From contig JASGHK010000008.1 of NCBI GenBank assembly GCA_049841135.1, positions 930,001 to 994,000 of the forward strand: a stretch of DNA of 64,000 nucleotides. Direction: 5' to 3'. The DNA comes from JACRCT01 sp049841135. GTDB lineage: Bacteria; Myxococcota; Myxococcia; Myxococcales; UBA5297. A program made the translations under genes and the position numbers. Position 1 is the stretch's first letter; the number at the start of each line of letters is the position of its first letter. Below, one piece after another: positions 28,034 through 37,349 of the stretch. A model generated the notes under the pieces. The model saw only the letters and a list, made by a program, of their open reading frames with translations. It searched no databases and was not told where the DNA came from.

Positions 28034-29455
28034 TCAGTAGCGCAGCGCCACCGACAGCTCGCCCTGGAAGACGGGATCGGTGCGGCTCAGGTCGATGGCG
28101 TTGACCAGCGCCGCGCCCGCGCCGCCGGGGAAGAAGCCCTCGATCAGCCCGTGGAAGCGCAGGTACTGGTTGAACCGGTACTCGAGCAGCAAGCCCGTCT
28201 CGACGCCCACGAAGCTCTCGCCCAGCGAGTTGTTCGGGTTGAGCGTCGCGGCCGCACCGACGATCAGCGAGGGCGCGAAGCCATCGACCACGTCGAGCGT
28301 CGCCTTCAGGTCGCCGACGAAGAGGCCGGCGCGATTGGCGTAGAAGCCATCGTGGAAGCTCGCCATGCGCAGGTCGAAGCTGTCGTACCAGTTGCGGACC
28401 TCGTCCTCGGTGAGCATCAGCGTCGCGCTCCGGGACTTGCCCGAGTAGAGGAAGGCGCCGGTGGTCGGCCCCCCGTCGTAGTCGCCGTCGGGCGAGAGCG
28501 CCAAGGCGTTGAGCTGCAGCCGCACCGGACCGGCCTCCACCTCGACCCGTCCCTGCGCCGCCCACGCCAACAGGTCCTGGTCGCCGCCGCCCAGCGCGGT
28601 GCCCGAGAAGCGGCCCGCCTGCAGCGCCAGGTCGAGCGAGCCGGAGACGATGCCCTTCTTCCCCACGAGCTCGAGGTTGGGGCAGAAGACCCTGCGGACC
28701 TGGCCGACGACGTGCGAGTCCCAGACCGCGTGCAGCGCCACGGTCAGCTCCAGCGCCTCGCTGAACGCGTACCGGGCCTTGGCGCCGTAGACGAAGATGT
28801 CCCGGGTGAAGTTGTTCTCCAGGACGTTCACACCCTCCCAGGTCTGGTCGGGCACCTGGCCGAAGAAGACCTCCGCCTGGCCCTCGGGCGCGAAGAACCA
28901 GCGCAGCTGCGCCACGCCGATCCAGTGGTGGACGAAGAGCCCCGTCGCGTCCTGGAACTCGCTGAAGCCGAGCTTGAACCCCGCCGGGCCAATCTCGCCC
29001 TCGCCGTAGAGCTCCTTGTGCCGCAGGACGAAGACGTCGGGCGAGGCGCCCTGCGCGTCCACGCTCTGCTTGCCCCAGAAGTTGAGCCCGAGCTCGGCCT
29101 GGTAGAAGAGGCGCAGCGACCTGGTCGGGCGCCAAAGGATGTCCGGGGTGAGGATGGTCGCCGCTGCGCCGACCTCCTGGCCGTCGGGGTCGTAGTAGGG
29201 CTTGGTGCGGTCGAAGTCGCCGTCGTTGCGGAAGAGCACCAGCGTCTGGAGGCTGGCGTGCGGCTCGAGCGTGGGCAGGTCCGGCGCCGCGGCGGCGACC
29301 GCAGGCGTGGCCTTGGGCGCCGGCGGCGGCTGGGTCGCCTCGGCCGGCGCGGACGCGGGAGACAACGGCATTAACGATGCCTCCTCCGCCAGCGCGAGCG
29401 AGGGCGCCGCGAAGAGCAGCGCCGAGAGCAGGAGGGACGTGGCGGCGATCCTCAT
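28034..29455 (-). CDS. Outer-membrane porin-like beta-barrel
   Basis: 473 residues with a signal peptide (LLLSALLFAAPSLALAEE), a Pro/Ala-rich linker (to about residue 55) and a beta-barrel with many amphipathic strands: LQTLVLFRNDG, LRLFYQAELGLNFWG, FKLGFSEFQDATGLF, AEVFFGQVPDQTW, FVYGAKARYAF, and the terminal strand FQGELSVALRY. The ATG at 29455 overlaps the stop of the GH5 gene (ATGA), so the two are coupled. It is probably the outer-membrane entry route for products of the GH5 enzyme. No exact porin family was named. Confidence 0.75.
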   Translation of the reverse strand: MRIAATSLLLSALLFAAPSLALAEEASLMPLSPASAPAEATQPPPAPKATPAVAAAAPDLPTLEPHASLQTLVLFRNDGDFDRTKPYYDPDGQEVGAAATILTPDILWRPTRSLRLFYQAELGLNFWGKQSVDAQGASPDVFVLRHKELYGEGEIGPAGFKLGFSEFQDATGLFVHHWIGVAQLRWFFAPEGQAEVFFGQVPDQTWEGVNVLENNFTRDIFVYGAKARYAFSEALELTVALHAVWDSHVVGQVRRVFCPNLELVGKKGIVSGSLDLALQAGRFSGTALGGGDQDLLAWAAQGRVEVEAGPVRLQLNALALSPDGDYDGGPTTGAFLYSGKSRSATLMLTEDEVRNWYDSFDLRMASFHDGFYANRAGLFVGDLKATLDVVDGFAPSLIVGAAATLNPNNSLGESFVGVETGLLLEYRFNQYLRFHGLIEGFFPGGAGAALVNAIDLSRTDPVFQGELSVALRY

Positions 29456-31665
29456 CGAGGGCTCCCTCCGTTCTTCTGGACGACCTGCTCGCCCTTGAAG
29501 AAGTAGCTCCAGCCTTCGGCCTTGCGAGCCGGGTCCGGCGGCAGGAGGCGCACGAAGTGCTCGAAGCCCGGGTCGTCGGCGGTCGGCTGGTGGTAGAGCG
29601 TCTGCGTCTTCGGGTCGAAGGTGCAGCGGCCGTCGGAGAGCCAGACGTAGAAGCCATCGGGGTAGACCGCCGCGGGCACCGAGATCTCGGTGGGCGCGAA
29701 GGTCTCCTTGGACGCGTAGCGCACCTCGAACTCGCGCTGGGGATCCACCACGCCCTTCTGCGGGTCGAAGTAGTGGTAGTCGCTCCAGAAGTGCCGGGCG
29801 ATGGGCTTGCCTGCCAGCGCCTTCGCGTGCGGCCGGCTCCACGAGAGCTCGCCGCGCGGCGCGTGCGCCGGGTCGAGGATGGAGAAGTCCTCGCGGTTCC
29901 AGCCGTCGCCGGTCCGGTAGCTGTTCTCGTACGAGTAGCACCAGAGGATGTTGCTCTGGAAAAGCCGGTCGAACGCCTCGTAGTAGTCGTTGAGGACGTA
30001 GGCGCTCGTCTCGTAGAGCGTCTGCTTGCTCCTCTCGATGCCGCCGTAGTTCCAGTAGGTGCCGAACTCGCCGAAGACGACCGGGATGTTCCCCAGCGAG
30101 TGCTTGGCCAGCGAGCGCGCCTCCTCGAGCTTGGGCTGGTAGTCGCGGAAGCGCATCTGCTGCCCGGTGAAGTCCCGCGGCGGCATGTTGAAACCTGGCA
30201 TCGGGTAGATGTCCGGGTACCAGTGCGGCGCGAAGACCACCTGCGGGATGCCCTCCGGGTGCGTCATCGCCACCTCGAACATCGCGCCCTCGCCGCCGCC
30301 GCCGAACAGGCTCATCGCGCTCAAGGTGTTCTCGATGAAGAGGACCGCCTTCGGGTCCTTGGCCAGGATGGCCTTCCCGGCGCGCTCGAACAGCGGCCGC
30401 ATGTGGTTCTGGTCGAAGCCGTTGTTCATGGCCGCCACGGCCATCACGTCCAGCTTGTCCAGGCCGTAGGCGGCGAGCGTCTCGGGCTTGGCGTCCGGCG
30501 GCAGCACCCGCAGCGCCACCAGGGCGTCGTAGGCCAGCTGTCCGTCGGTGGCGCCCAGGAGGTTGATCAGCGCGCTCTGCGCGCCGCCCGGCCCGCCCGC
30601 GCGCACGAAGCCGGCCGCCGCGGTGAGCGGGATGAAGTTGCCGCCGGGCTCGTTGATGACGTCGTAGCCCATCACGTTGGGCAGGTCGGCGACGCGCTCG
30701 GCGACCTTGCCCCAGGAAGCGGCGAAGGCGTCCTGCACGTAGTCCTTCAGGTTCTTGCCGTTCACCTTCACCGTCGGGAACGCCTTGTCGCCGGCGAGCA
30801 GGCAGGCGTAGCTGCGCGCGAGATCCAGCGAGAGCGCGTGGGTGATGGCCCAGCCGGTGAAGGGCATCATGTCGGTGGTCTCGTTGACCGGGAACGTGCC
30901 GGGCAGGTTGGCGAGGAACGTGGCCTTCCAGGTGTCGGTCTCGGCGGCTGGGGCCCCGGTGAACTTGGTGTAGAAGTCGACGACCTTCTGCGCGCCGGCG
31001 GCGTCGAGCCCGCTCACCAGCCGCGGCGTCCCCCACCACCTGGAGTCGATCTTCTTCTCGGGCAGGCAGGCCTGCAGCACCCACTTCGGCGCGCCGTCGC
31101 CCTGGACCCGGTCGTCGTACTCGCCGCCCGGGTCGCGCGGCACGAGCGAGAGCATCGCCGCCGCGACCGAGCCAGGCGTGCCCACCCTCGGCTGGCTCGT
31201 GAACTTCACGAACAGGTGGCGGCTGAACATGTCCTGGTGCATGTCCAGCAGCACGTAGAGCCCGTGCCGGCCGGCGGCGAGCACCAGCTCGCGCACGTAG
31301 TCGAGGTAGGCCTCGTCGAAGGTGTCCGGGCCGTCCGGCTGGATGGCCTCCCAGACCACCAGCAGGCGCACCGCGTTGAAGCCCTTCTTCTGGAGGAGGT
31401 CGAACTCCTGGTCGGCGACGGAGATCGGGAAGGGCTTGTTGATGAAGGTCGCCTTCGTCTCGAAGCCGACCGGGGCGAACTCGGCGACCTTGGTGTTGCC
31501 GGCGACGTTGACGCCCTGGAAGAAGACGTAGCGCCCGTGGTCGTCGCGCAGGTAGGTGCGGTCGACCTTGAGCCGGGTCATCGGAGCGGGCTCGGAGACC
31601 GGCGGCTGGCTCGTGCACGCCGCGGCGAGCGCGAGGAACGTCGCGACGAGGCACCGCTGTCCCAT
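29452..31665 (-). CDS. GH5-type glycoside hydrolase lipoprotein (endoglycoceramidase-like)
   Basis: A 737-residue exported hydrolase with a signal peptide and lipobox (LAAAC). The (beta/alpha)8 domain shows FFQGVNVAGNTKV, GFNAVRLLVVWEAIQPDGP, YVLLDMHQDMFSR, the acid/base Glu in MGYDVINEPGGN, APHWYPDIY and the nucleophile Glu in IPVVFGEFGTYWNYGG. This order resembles endoglycoceramidase-like GH5 enzymes. A C-terminal beta-sandwich-like part (YVWLSDGRCTFDPKT) follows. It is the first gene of a run with porin, symporter, membrane protein and cupin. The substrate (glycolipid or glycan) is not determined. Confidence 0.85.
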   Translation of the reverse strand: MGQRCLVATFLALAAACTSQPPVSEPAPMTRLKVDRTYLRDDHGRYVFFQGVNVAGNTKVAEFAPVGFETKATFINKPFPISVADQEFDLLQKKGFNAVRLLVVWEAIQPDGPDTFDEAYLDYVRELVLAAGRHGLYVLLDMHQDMFSRHLFVKFTSQPRVGTPGSVAAAMLSLVPRDPGGEYDDRVQGDGAPKWVLQACLPEKKIDSRWWGTPRLVSGLDAAGAQKVVDFYTKFTGAPAAETDTWKATFLANLPGTFPVNETTDMMPFTGWAITHALSLDLARSYACLLAGDKAFPTVKVNGKNLKDYVQDAFAASWGKVAERVADLPNVMGYDVINEPGGNFIPLTAAAGFVRAGGPGGAQSALINLLGATDGQLAYDALVALRVLPPDAKPETLAAYGLDKLDVMAVAAMNNGFDQNHMRPLFERAGKAILAKDPKAVLFIENTLSAMSLFGGGGEGAMFEVAMTHPEGIPQVVFAPHWYPDIYPMPGFNMPPRDFTGQQMRFRDYQPKLEEARSLAKHSLGNIPVVFGEFGTYWNYGGIERSKQTLYETSAYVLNDYYEAFDRLFQSNILWCYSYENSYRTGDGWNREDFSILDPAHAPRGELSWSRPHAKALAGKPIARHFWSDYHYFDPQKGVVDPQREFEVRYASKETFAPTEISVPAAVYPDGFYVWLSDGRCTFDPKTQTLYHQPTADDPGFEHFVRLLPPDPARKAEGWSYFFKGEQVVQKNGGSPR

Positions 31666-31686
31666 TGGCGTCCTCCCCTACTCATC

Positions 31687-31799
31687 ACCCCGAGCCTGTC
31701 GACGGGGCCCGAGCCGGTCGAGCCTGGCCCTTAGCTCGCGCCGGTCGAGGGGCCCTTCACCCCGAGCTGGTCGGCCGACACCCCGAGCTTGTCGAGGGG
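31687..31799. repeat. Cluster of CCCCGAGC(T/C)TGTCGAGGGG-type repeats
   Basis: At least two good copies (31687-31706, 31779-31799) and decayed ones between. They fill the gap between the GH5 start and the GT2 gene and also encode the GT2 C-terminus (DGPLDKLGVSADQLGVKG). Confidence 0.6.
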
Positions 31800-32760
31800 C
31801 CCGTCGAAGCGCAGCACTTCGCTGACCACGAAGTTCGGCCGGCCGCGCACCTCGTCGTAGATGCGGCCGATGTACTCCCCGAGGATGCCCAGGCTGACGA
31901 GCTGCGCCCCGCCCAGCAGGCAGACGGCGATGACCATCGACGGCCAGCCGAGGATGGCGGTGTGCGTGATGAACCGCTCGACCAGGACCCAGACGACGAT
32001 CAACAGGCCCAGGAGGCACGCCAGCAGGCCGATGACGGTGGAGATGCGCAGGGGCAGGTACGAGAAGCCGAAGATGCCGTCGAGCGCGAGCTTGACGAGG
32101 CGCTTGACGCTCATGCGCGGCTCGCCGGCGGCGCGCGCGTCGCGGTCGAAGGAGAAGCTCCACCTGCCTGAAGCCGACCCAGTTGCGGATGCCGGGCAGG
32201 TAGCGGTTGTGCTCGGGCAGCGCGTTGATGACCGCGAGGGCGCGCCCGTCGATGAGCGAGAAGTTGCCGGCGCCGGCCTGCAGCCCGGTGAGCTTCGGGT
32301 AGATCTTGTGGAAGGCGTCGATGGCCAGCCGCCGCGGGCCGGTCTCGGCGCGGCTCTTCTTGGTGGTGAAGACGACCTCCGCGCCCTTCCGCCACTCGGC
32401 GAGCAGCTGCGGGATGAGCTCGGGCGGGTCCTGCAGGTCGCCGTCCATCAGCACGACGACGTCGCCCTTGGCGTGGGCCAGCCCCGCCGCCACCGCCGAC
32501 TGCAGGCCGAAGTTGCGCGACAGGCAGACGACCTTGAGCGCCGGGTTGGCCTGGGCCCGCTCGGTGAGCAGCGCCCGGGTCTGGTCGCGGCTGCCGTCGT
32601 CCACGGTGACGATCTCGAACTCGCAGCCCAGCTTCGGCAGCGCGGCGAAGAGCCGGTCGCACAGCTGGGGAATGATCGCCTGCTCGTTGAAGAGCGGGAC
32701 GACGACGCTCAAGAGCTTCGGCTTGCGTTCGCTGGTCTGGCTGGTGTCGGGGGCATCCAT
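31731..32760 (-). CDS. Family 2 glycosyltransferase, GtrB/DPM-like (frame broken at 32151-32160)
   Basis: Transfers a sugar to a polyprenyl phosphate carrier at the inner membrane. The GT-A part shows SVVVPLFNEQAIIPQL, TVDDGSRDQT, LSRNFGLQSAVAAGLAHAKGD, VVLMDGDLQDPPELIP and AGAGNFSLIDGRA. The second part, in another frame, has two membrane segments (VIGLLACLLGLLIVVWVLV and VIAVCLLGGAQLVSLGILG) and GEYIGRIYDEVRGRPNFVV, typical of the GtrB C-terminus. Removing one C from the minus-strand GAGCTTCTCC joins the parts as VEFSFDRDARAAGEPRMSVKRLV. The ATG at 32760 is preferred. It is divergent from the GT39-like gene and probably supplies its donor. Confidence 0.88.
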
Positions 32761-32863
32761 CGGGCGCGGGAGTATAGCCCGCCCCTGCCAGGGGGGCGAA
32801 CGCTCGGCCACCTCGTCTGCGCCGGCCGGCCGACGTCCTGGTTTTGAAGGCGAATCGCGGTGA

Positions 32864-32869
32864 TAGACT
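32864..32869 (+). promoter_or_regulatory. Putative extended -10 (TGATAGACT)
   Basis: TGA-TAGACT lies 11 bases before the ATG at 32881, predicting a leader of about 5 bases. Confidence 0.4.
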
Positions 32870-32880
32870 CCCGCGCCCCC

Positions 32881-34773
32881 ATGCCAGGCACCCCCAAGAG
32901 CCTCCTCCCCCTAGGCTTCGTCCTCGCCGCCTTCGCCCTCTTCGCGGCCTACAGCCTGCCGCACGTCTACGACCCGCCGATCGGCACGCACGGCTGGCGC
33001 CAGGCCATCGCCACCAGCGAGGCGCGGATGTTCGCCTCGGGCACGCCGTTCCTCTACCCGCGCGCCGAGGGCTGCGGCGACGAGCCCAACGTCTACATGG
33101 GCTCGGAGTTCCCGCTCTACGCCTGGACGATGGGCAAGCTGGGCGGCGCGGACGGCATCAACTTCGTCGGCCGGGTGATGGGCATCCTCTCCGCCTTGCT
33201 GCTGATGCTCTCGACCTTCGCCATCGTCCGGTTCCTCTTCCGCAGCTGGGAGGAGCCGTACCGGTCGGTCGCCGCGGCCGCCTCCGCCACCTTCTTCGCC
33301 GTCTCGCCGCTCTTCCGCTTCTACGGCATCAGCTTCGTGCCCGACCTCGAGGCGCACGCGCTGACCCTGCTCGGCATCGCGGTCTTCTGCGGGCCGGAGC
33401 CCGCGCGCGAGGAGGAGCACCGCCCGCTCTCCGTCGCTCGGCTGCTGGTCGGCTCGCTGCTCATCTGCTTGGGCGTGATGACCAAGATGATCGCCGTGCC
33501 GCACCTGGCCCTGGCCGGGGTGGTGCTGCTCGACCGCGCGCGGGCCAAGGAAGGGCTCACCGGCCTGCGCAGCCTGCGCCCGTGGCTGATGGCGGCGGTG
33601 TTCGGGGCCATCGTGCTGGTGCCGGTCTGGGCCTGGTACTTCCACTGGGTGCCGGTCCTGAAGCTCGGCGGGTGCGAGCTCGTCTGGCTGCCGGAGAAGA
33701 TGGACGAGAGCTGGAAGACGATGACCTTCACCAACCCTGAGTGGCGCTTCCGCATGTCGAAGTGGGGGCGCGAGGACCTGCTCGGGCCGGTGTGGATCGC
33801 CTGCCTCGCCGGTCTGCCGCTCTTCCTCTTCGCGGGCTTCCGGGGCGTCTTGCTCCTCTTGTGGTCGATCGGCTGCATGCTGGGCTACGTCCGACTGGGC
33901 TGGCACACCCTGCAGCACGACTACGACTTCCTGCTGGTGCTGCCCGCCTTCGCCATCGGCTTCGGCACGAGCTTCGGCCTGCTCACGCGGCTGCTGGCCA
34001 TCCCCGGCGAGAAGCTCAAGGGCCTGCCGCCGCTCGTGGGCAAGTGGGCGCCGTTCGCCGCGCTGGCCGTCCTCGTGGCCGTCCTCTCCCCGGGCGCGCA
34101 CAAGCAGTCTCGACGGCACTTCTACACGGGCATCGACGAGGTCGGCCTGAAGAACATGGTCGACACCGTGCTGCCGGAGGGCGAGCCCATCCACTACGCC
34201 GGCGGCAAGAACGACCCGCGCGTGCCGTACTTCGCGCAGCGCCGGGCGTGGGGGCTCGACCCGTTCTGGCTCTACTGCCAGAACAAGCCGGAGCGGAAGT
34301 ACGACTGCATGCTCGTCAAGGACACCGCGGGCAAGCTCTCGCCCTGCAACGAGCGGCGTCCCGCGGTCGCCTGGAACCCGGTCTCGCTCATCTGCGGCAT
34401 CGGCAGCCCGCAGGATCCCGTCGTGCCGCCGCGGGTGCTGGAGACCATCAAGAAGAAGGTGCGCTTCCCCGCCGACCAGGCGTTCCCGGGCGTCGGCCGG
34501 TTCCTGGGCGCGCAGCCCATGGTGTGCGGCGGCATCGACATGCCGTGCGCCGGCAACATGGAGCAGAAGCAGCTCGTGAACCTCTACTTCCTGCCCGAGG
34601 TCGACGCGCCGCCGGTCGAGCTGCTCGCCGACGGCAAGCCCATCCCGATGCTGCCGCCGCCCTCGAAGTGGATGGCCGGGACGGTGATGGTGCCCCAGGC
34701 CGAGCTGCCCTCGCCGGACGCGAAGCTCGAGCTGCGCGTGCAGGGGCAATCCGTGCCCGTCGCTTCGAAGTAG
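32881..34773 (+). CDS. GT39/PMT-like membrane glycosyltransferase
   Basis: A 630-residue integral membrane protein. After the first helix it carries the luminal IGTHGWRQAIATSEARMF segment, which is typical of dolichyl/polyprenyl-phosphate-sugar-dependent transferases of the ArnT/PMT type. About ten further hydrophobic helices follow, then a soluble C-terminal domain from about residue 410 with several cysteines. The ATG at 32881 is used. A GTG at 32860 is possible. It probably uses the polyprenyl sugar made by the divergent GT2 gene to modify envelope polymers or proteins. The acceptor is unknown. Confidence 0.78.
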   Translation: MPGTPKSLLPLGFVLAAFALFAAYSLPHVYDPPIGTHGWRQAIATSEARMFASGTPFLYPRAEGCGDEPNVYMGSEFPLYAWTMGKLGGADGINFVGRVMGILSALLLMLSTFAIVRFLFRSWEEPYRSVAAAASATFFAVSPLFRFYGISFVPDLEAHALTLLGIAVFCGPEPAREEEHRPLSVARLLVGSLLICLGVMTKMIAVPHLALAGVVLLDRARAKEGLTGLRSLRPWLMAAVFGAIVLVPVWAWYFHWVPVLKLGGCELVWLPEKMDESWKTMTFTNPEWRFRMSKWGREDLLGPVWIACLAGLPLFLFAGFRGVLLLLWSIGCMLGYVRLGWHTLQHDYDFLLVLPAFAIGFGTSFGLLTRLLAIPGEKLKGLPPLVGKWAPFAALAVLVAVLSPGAHKQSRRHFYTGIDEVGLKNMVDTVLPEGEPIHYAGGKNDPRVPYFAQRRAWGLDPFWLYCQNKPERKYDCMLVKDTAGKLSPCNERRPAVAWNPVSLICGIGSPQDPVVPPRVLETIKKKVRFPADQAFPGVGRFLGAQPMVCGGIDMPCAGNMEQKQLVNLYFLPEVDAPPVELLADGKPIPMLPPPSKWMAGTVMVPQAELPSPDAKLELRVQGQSVPVASK

Positions 34774-34782
34774 GGAGGACTC

Positions 34783-36022
34783 GTGAATCGCGTTCTCACG
34801 TGGCTGAAGAGCTACAGCAAGGCGTTCTGGGTCGCGAACGGCTCCGAGCTCTTCGAGCGCCTGGCCTTCTACGGCACCTCGTCGATGCTCGTCGTCTTCC
34901 TGACCGAGAGCCGTGGCTTCGAGAAGGGCGAGGCGATGCGCCTGGGCGGCCTGTTCGGGATGCTGGTCTATGGCCTCCCGGTGTTCTCCGGCTTCCTGGC
35001 GGACCTGATGGGCTACCGGCGCGCGCTGCTGCTGGCCTACACGCTGCTGGCGGCTGGCTACCTCCTGCTCGCCAACCTCTCCGGCTACTGGCCCATCGCC
35101 GGCAGCCTGCTGGTCATCGCGATGGGCGCGTCGCTGGTCAAGCCGACCATCACCGGCACGGTCCAGAAGACCTGCAGCGAGGACAACCGCGCGGTCGGCT
35201 TCTCCGTGTACTACATGCTCGTCAACGTCGGCGGCGCGCTCGGGCCCATCGTCGCCGGCCTCGTCATCGACGGCTTTGGACCCGGCAAGAACTTCCTGGT
35301 CAGCGCGGCGTCCGCCGTCGTGGCGCTCGTCCTGGTCGCGGCCTTGTTCCGCGAGCCCTCCGCGGCCGCCCCAGTCGAGCGCAAGTCGTTCAAGGGCTTC
35401 CTCAAGGACTTCCTGCGGGTCGTCGCGAACTGGCGGCTCGACGCGCTGTTCGTGCTCGTGGCCGGCTTCTGGGCGCTGTTCTTCGCGCTCTACGGCCCGC
35501 TGCCGCTGTACTTGACCGGCCAGCTGGGCGCGACCAAGGCGCAAGTCGGCTACGTCATCGCCGTCGAATCGGTCACGGTCATCCTTCTCCAGGTGGTGGT
35601 CGGCAACCTCACACGCTCGTTCGCCGCGAGCAGGGCCTTCCTCCTCGGGGTGCTCCTGGGGGCGGTGGGCCTGGCGATCATGGGGCTGTACCCGTCGATT
35701 CTGGGTGGTCGGCGCAGGGATGTTCGTGCTGGCGCTCGGCGAGATCACGTACTCGGCGCACTTCTACAAGTACCTGGGCGACATGGCGCCACCGGACCAG
35801 GTCGGCATGTACATGGGCTTCGCCTTCCTGCCGATCGCGCTGGGCTACTTCGCCTCCGGATACCTCGGTAGCGCGTTCGACAGCCTGACCGCGGGCAAGC
35901 CGCAGCTCATCTGGTTCCTCTTTGCCGGCGTCGGCGTGGTCGCGGCGCTCGGCATCTTCCTGCTCACCGAGGTCTTCAAGGCCAAGAAGCCCGTCCCCGC
36001 AGCCGGAGCCCAGGCGACATGA
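34783..36022 (+). CDS. POT/MFS-type transporter (frame broken at 35697-35701)
   Basis: A 12-helix major-facilitator protein most like the proton-dependent oligopeptide family: FWVANGSELFERLAFYGTSS near the N-terminus, then GGLFGMLVYGLPVFSGFLADLMGYR, GASLVKPTITGTVQK and VGFSVYYMLVNVGGALGP. The last third is in another frame (MFVLALGEITYSAHFYKYLGD). Removing one T from GATTC gives YPSIWVVGAGMFVLALG. The GTG start at 34783 follows GGGAGGA. The stop overlaps the next gene (ATGA). About 412 residues when joined. Confidence 0.85.
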
Positions 36023-37027
36023 GCCCCCTCGACAAGCTCGCGACAGGCTTCCTCCCGCTCGACGCCGCCGGCGGCTTCCAGATCGTCGCGACGATCACCC
36101 TGCAGACGGCCCCGCTTGCCGGCGAGCTGGCGAAGGCCGGCGCGACCTCGTTCCGCCTCAACGCCTCGCACATGGCGCCAGCGGCGCTGCGCCAGGCCGC
36201 GGAGCTCGATTCGCTCCAAGTCGCCGGACGCGCCCCTGGTCATCGACCTGCAGGGCGCCAAGATGCGGCTGGGCGAGTTCGCCGAGCGCACGGTCGCGGT
36301 CGACCAGCGAGTCCGGTTCTCGCTCTCGCCCGACGGCGACGCCTTCCCGCTGCCCCACCCCGAGCTCTTCGCCGGCACCCAGGTCGGCGAGACCCTCAGC
36401 TGCGACGACGACCGCCTGCGCTTCCGCGTGACGGCCGTCGCCGCGAAGGCGATGGAAGCCCAGGTGCTCGTCGGCGGTCCGGTGCGGCCGCGCAAGGGCA
36501 TCAACGTCGTCGAGCACCCCGTGGCCCTCGCCGATCTGACCGCGGGAGACGTCGAGCGGATTGCCGCGGTCAAGGACCTGCCCAACCTGGCCTTCGCCTT
36601 CTCCTTCATGACCGACGGACGCGAAGCGGGCTGGCTGCGCCAGCGGGCCCCGAAGGCCAAGGTCGTCGGCAAGGTCGAGCGCCTCGAGGCGACCGAGGAC
36701 CTCTCTTCCATCGACGAGCAGGTGGACGCCGTCTGGATCTGCCGGGGCGACCTGGGCGCGCAGCTGGGCATGGCCCAGCTGGCGGAGCTCGTCTCCGGGC
36801 TGGACCCGCGCTCGATGCGCCGCCCGATGATCATGGCGGGCCAGGTGCTGGAGCACCTGACCGAGCACCACGAACCAACCCGCTCCGAGGTCTGCCACCT
36901 CTTCGATCTGGTCGCCCGCGGCTATGCCGGCATCGTGCTGTCGGACGAGACCGCCATCGGCAAGCACCCGGTGCGCGCGGTCGAAGCCGCTGCCGCCCTC
37001 GTTCCGGGCTTCAAGGCGCTGCTGTAG
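36019..37027 (+). CDS. Short pyruvate-kinase-like protein (frame broken at 36208-36212)
   Basis: Reads as a pyruvate kinase barrel: QIVATITLQTAPLAGELAKAGATSFRLNASHMA, then APLVIDLQGAKMRLGEF, VGKVERLEATEDL, VWICRGDLGAQLG and PTRSEVCHLFDLVARGYAGI, then SDETAIGKHPVRAV. Removing one T from GATTC restores AELDRSKSPDAPLVID. About 335 residues: the C-terminal allosteric domain of normal pyruvate kinases (about 470 residues) is absent. The signature KxNFSHG is changed to LNASHMA, so activity is uncertain. Its first codons lie in a dispersed palindromic repeat (SPLDKLATG). Start overlaps the transporter stop. Confidence 0.78.
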
Positions 37028-37349
37028 GCGTTGGCGGCTGCCCCGCGTCGGCGCCGCTCTCGGACATCGTCACCAGGAAGCGCTCGATGGCCTCGCGCTC
37101 CTCCTCGGGCAGCTTGGCCTTCTCCGCCATGTCGCGCACCTCGGCGGGCCACTTCGACGCCGGCAGCTCCCGAGGCAGATGGAGCGCGTGGCAGCTCGAG
37201 CATCGGGCGACGTAGATCGCCCGGTCCTGAGCCAGGCGCTCCACGCTGACCCCGGACCGCCGCGCGTCCTCGGGCCCCGGGTGCGCGAGCGCCGCGACAC
37301 AGCCGGCCACCAGCACCAGGGCCATCGGCACCGCCATCCTCGCGCTCAC
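37011..37349 (-). CDS. Small c-type cytochrome-like protein
   Basis: 112 residues, a signal-like N-terminus (MAVPMALVLVAGCVAALA) and one heme-binding CSSCH motif in AIYVARCSSCHALHLPREL. The later methionine needed as the axial ligand may lie in VRDMAEKAK. The GTG start at 37349 overlaps the stop of the outer-membrane protein gene (GTGA), so it is coupled to it. Its 3' end overlaps the convergent pyruvate-kinase-like gene by 17 bases. Periplasmic electron transfer or sensing is inferred. Confidence 0.78.
   Translation of the reverse strand: MSARMAVPMALVLVAGCVAALAHPGPEDARRSGVSVERLAQDRAIYVARCSSCHALHLPRELPASKWPAEVRDMAEKAKLPEEEREAIERFLVTMSESGADAGQPPTPTAAP

Noticed and set aside
26253..28040. 595-residue plus-strand frame over the symporter
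   Set aside because: Composition rich in Arg, Gln, Asp and His is typical of an antisense shadow; the minus strand encodes a clear SSS transporter.
32911..35748. 945-residue minus-strand frame opposite the GT39-like and transporter genes
   Set aside because: Glu/Arg/His-rich shadow; both plus-strand genes show family motifs and membrane helices.
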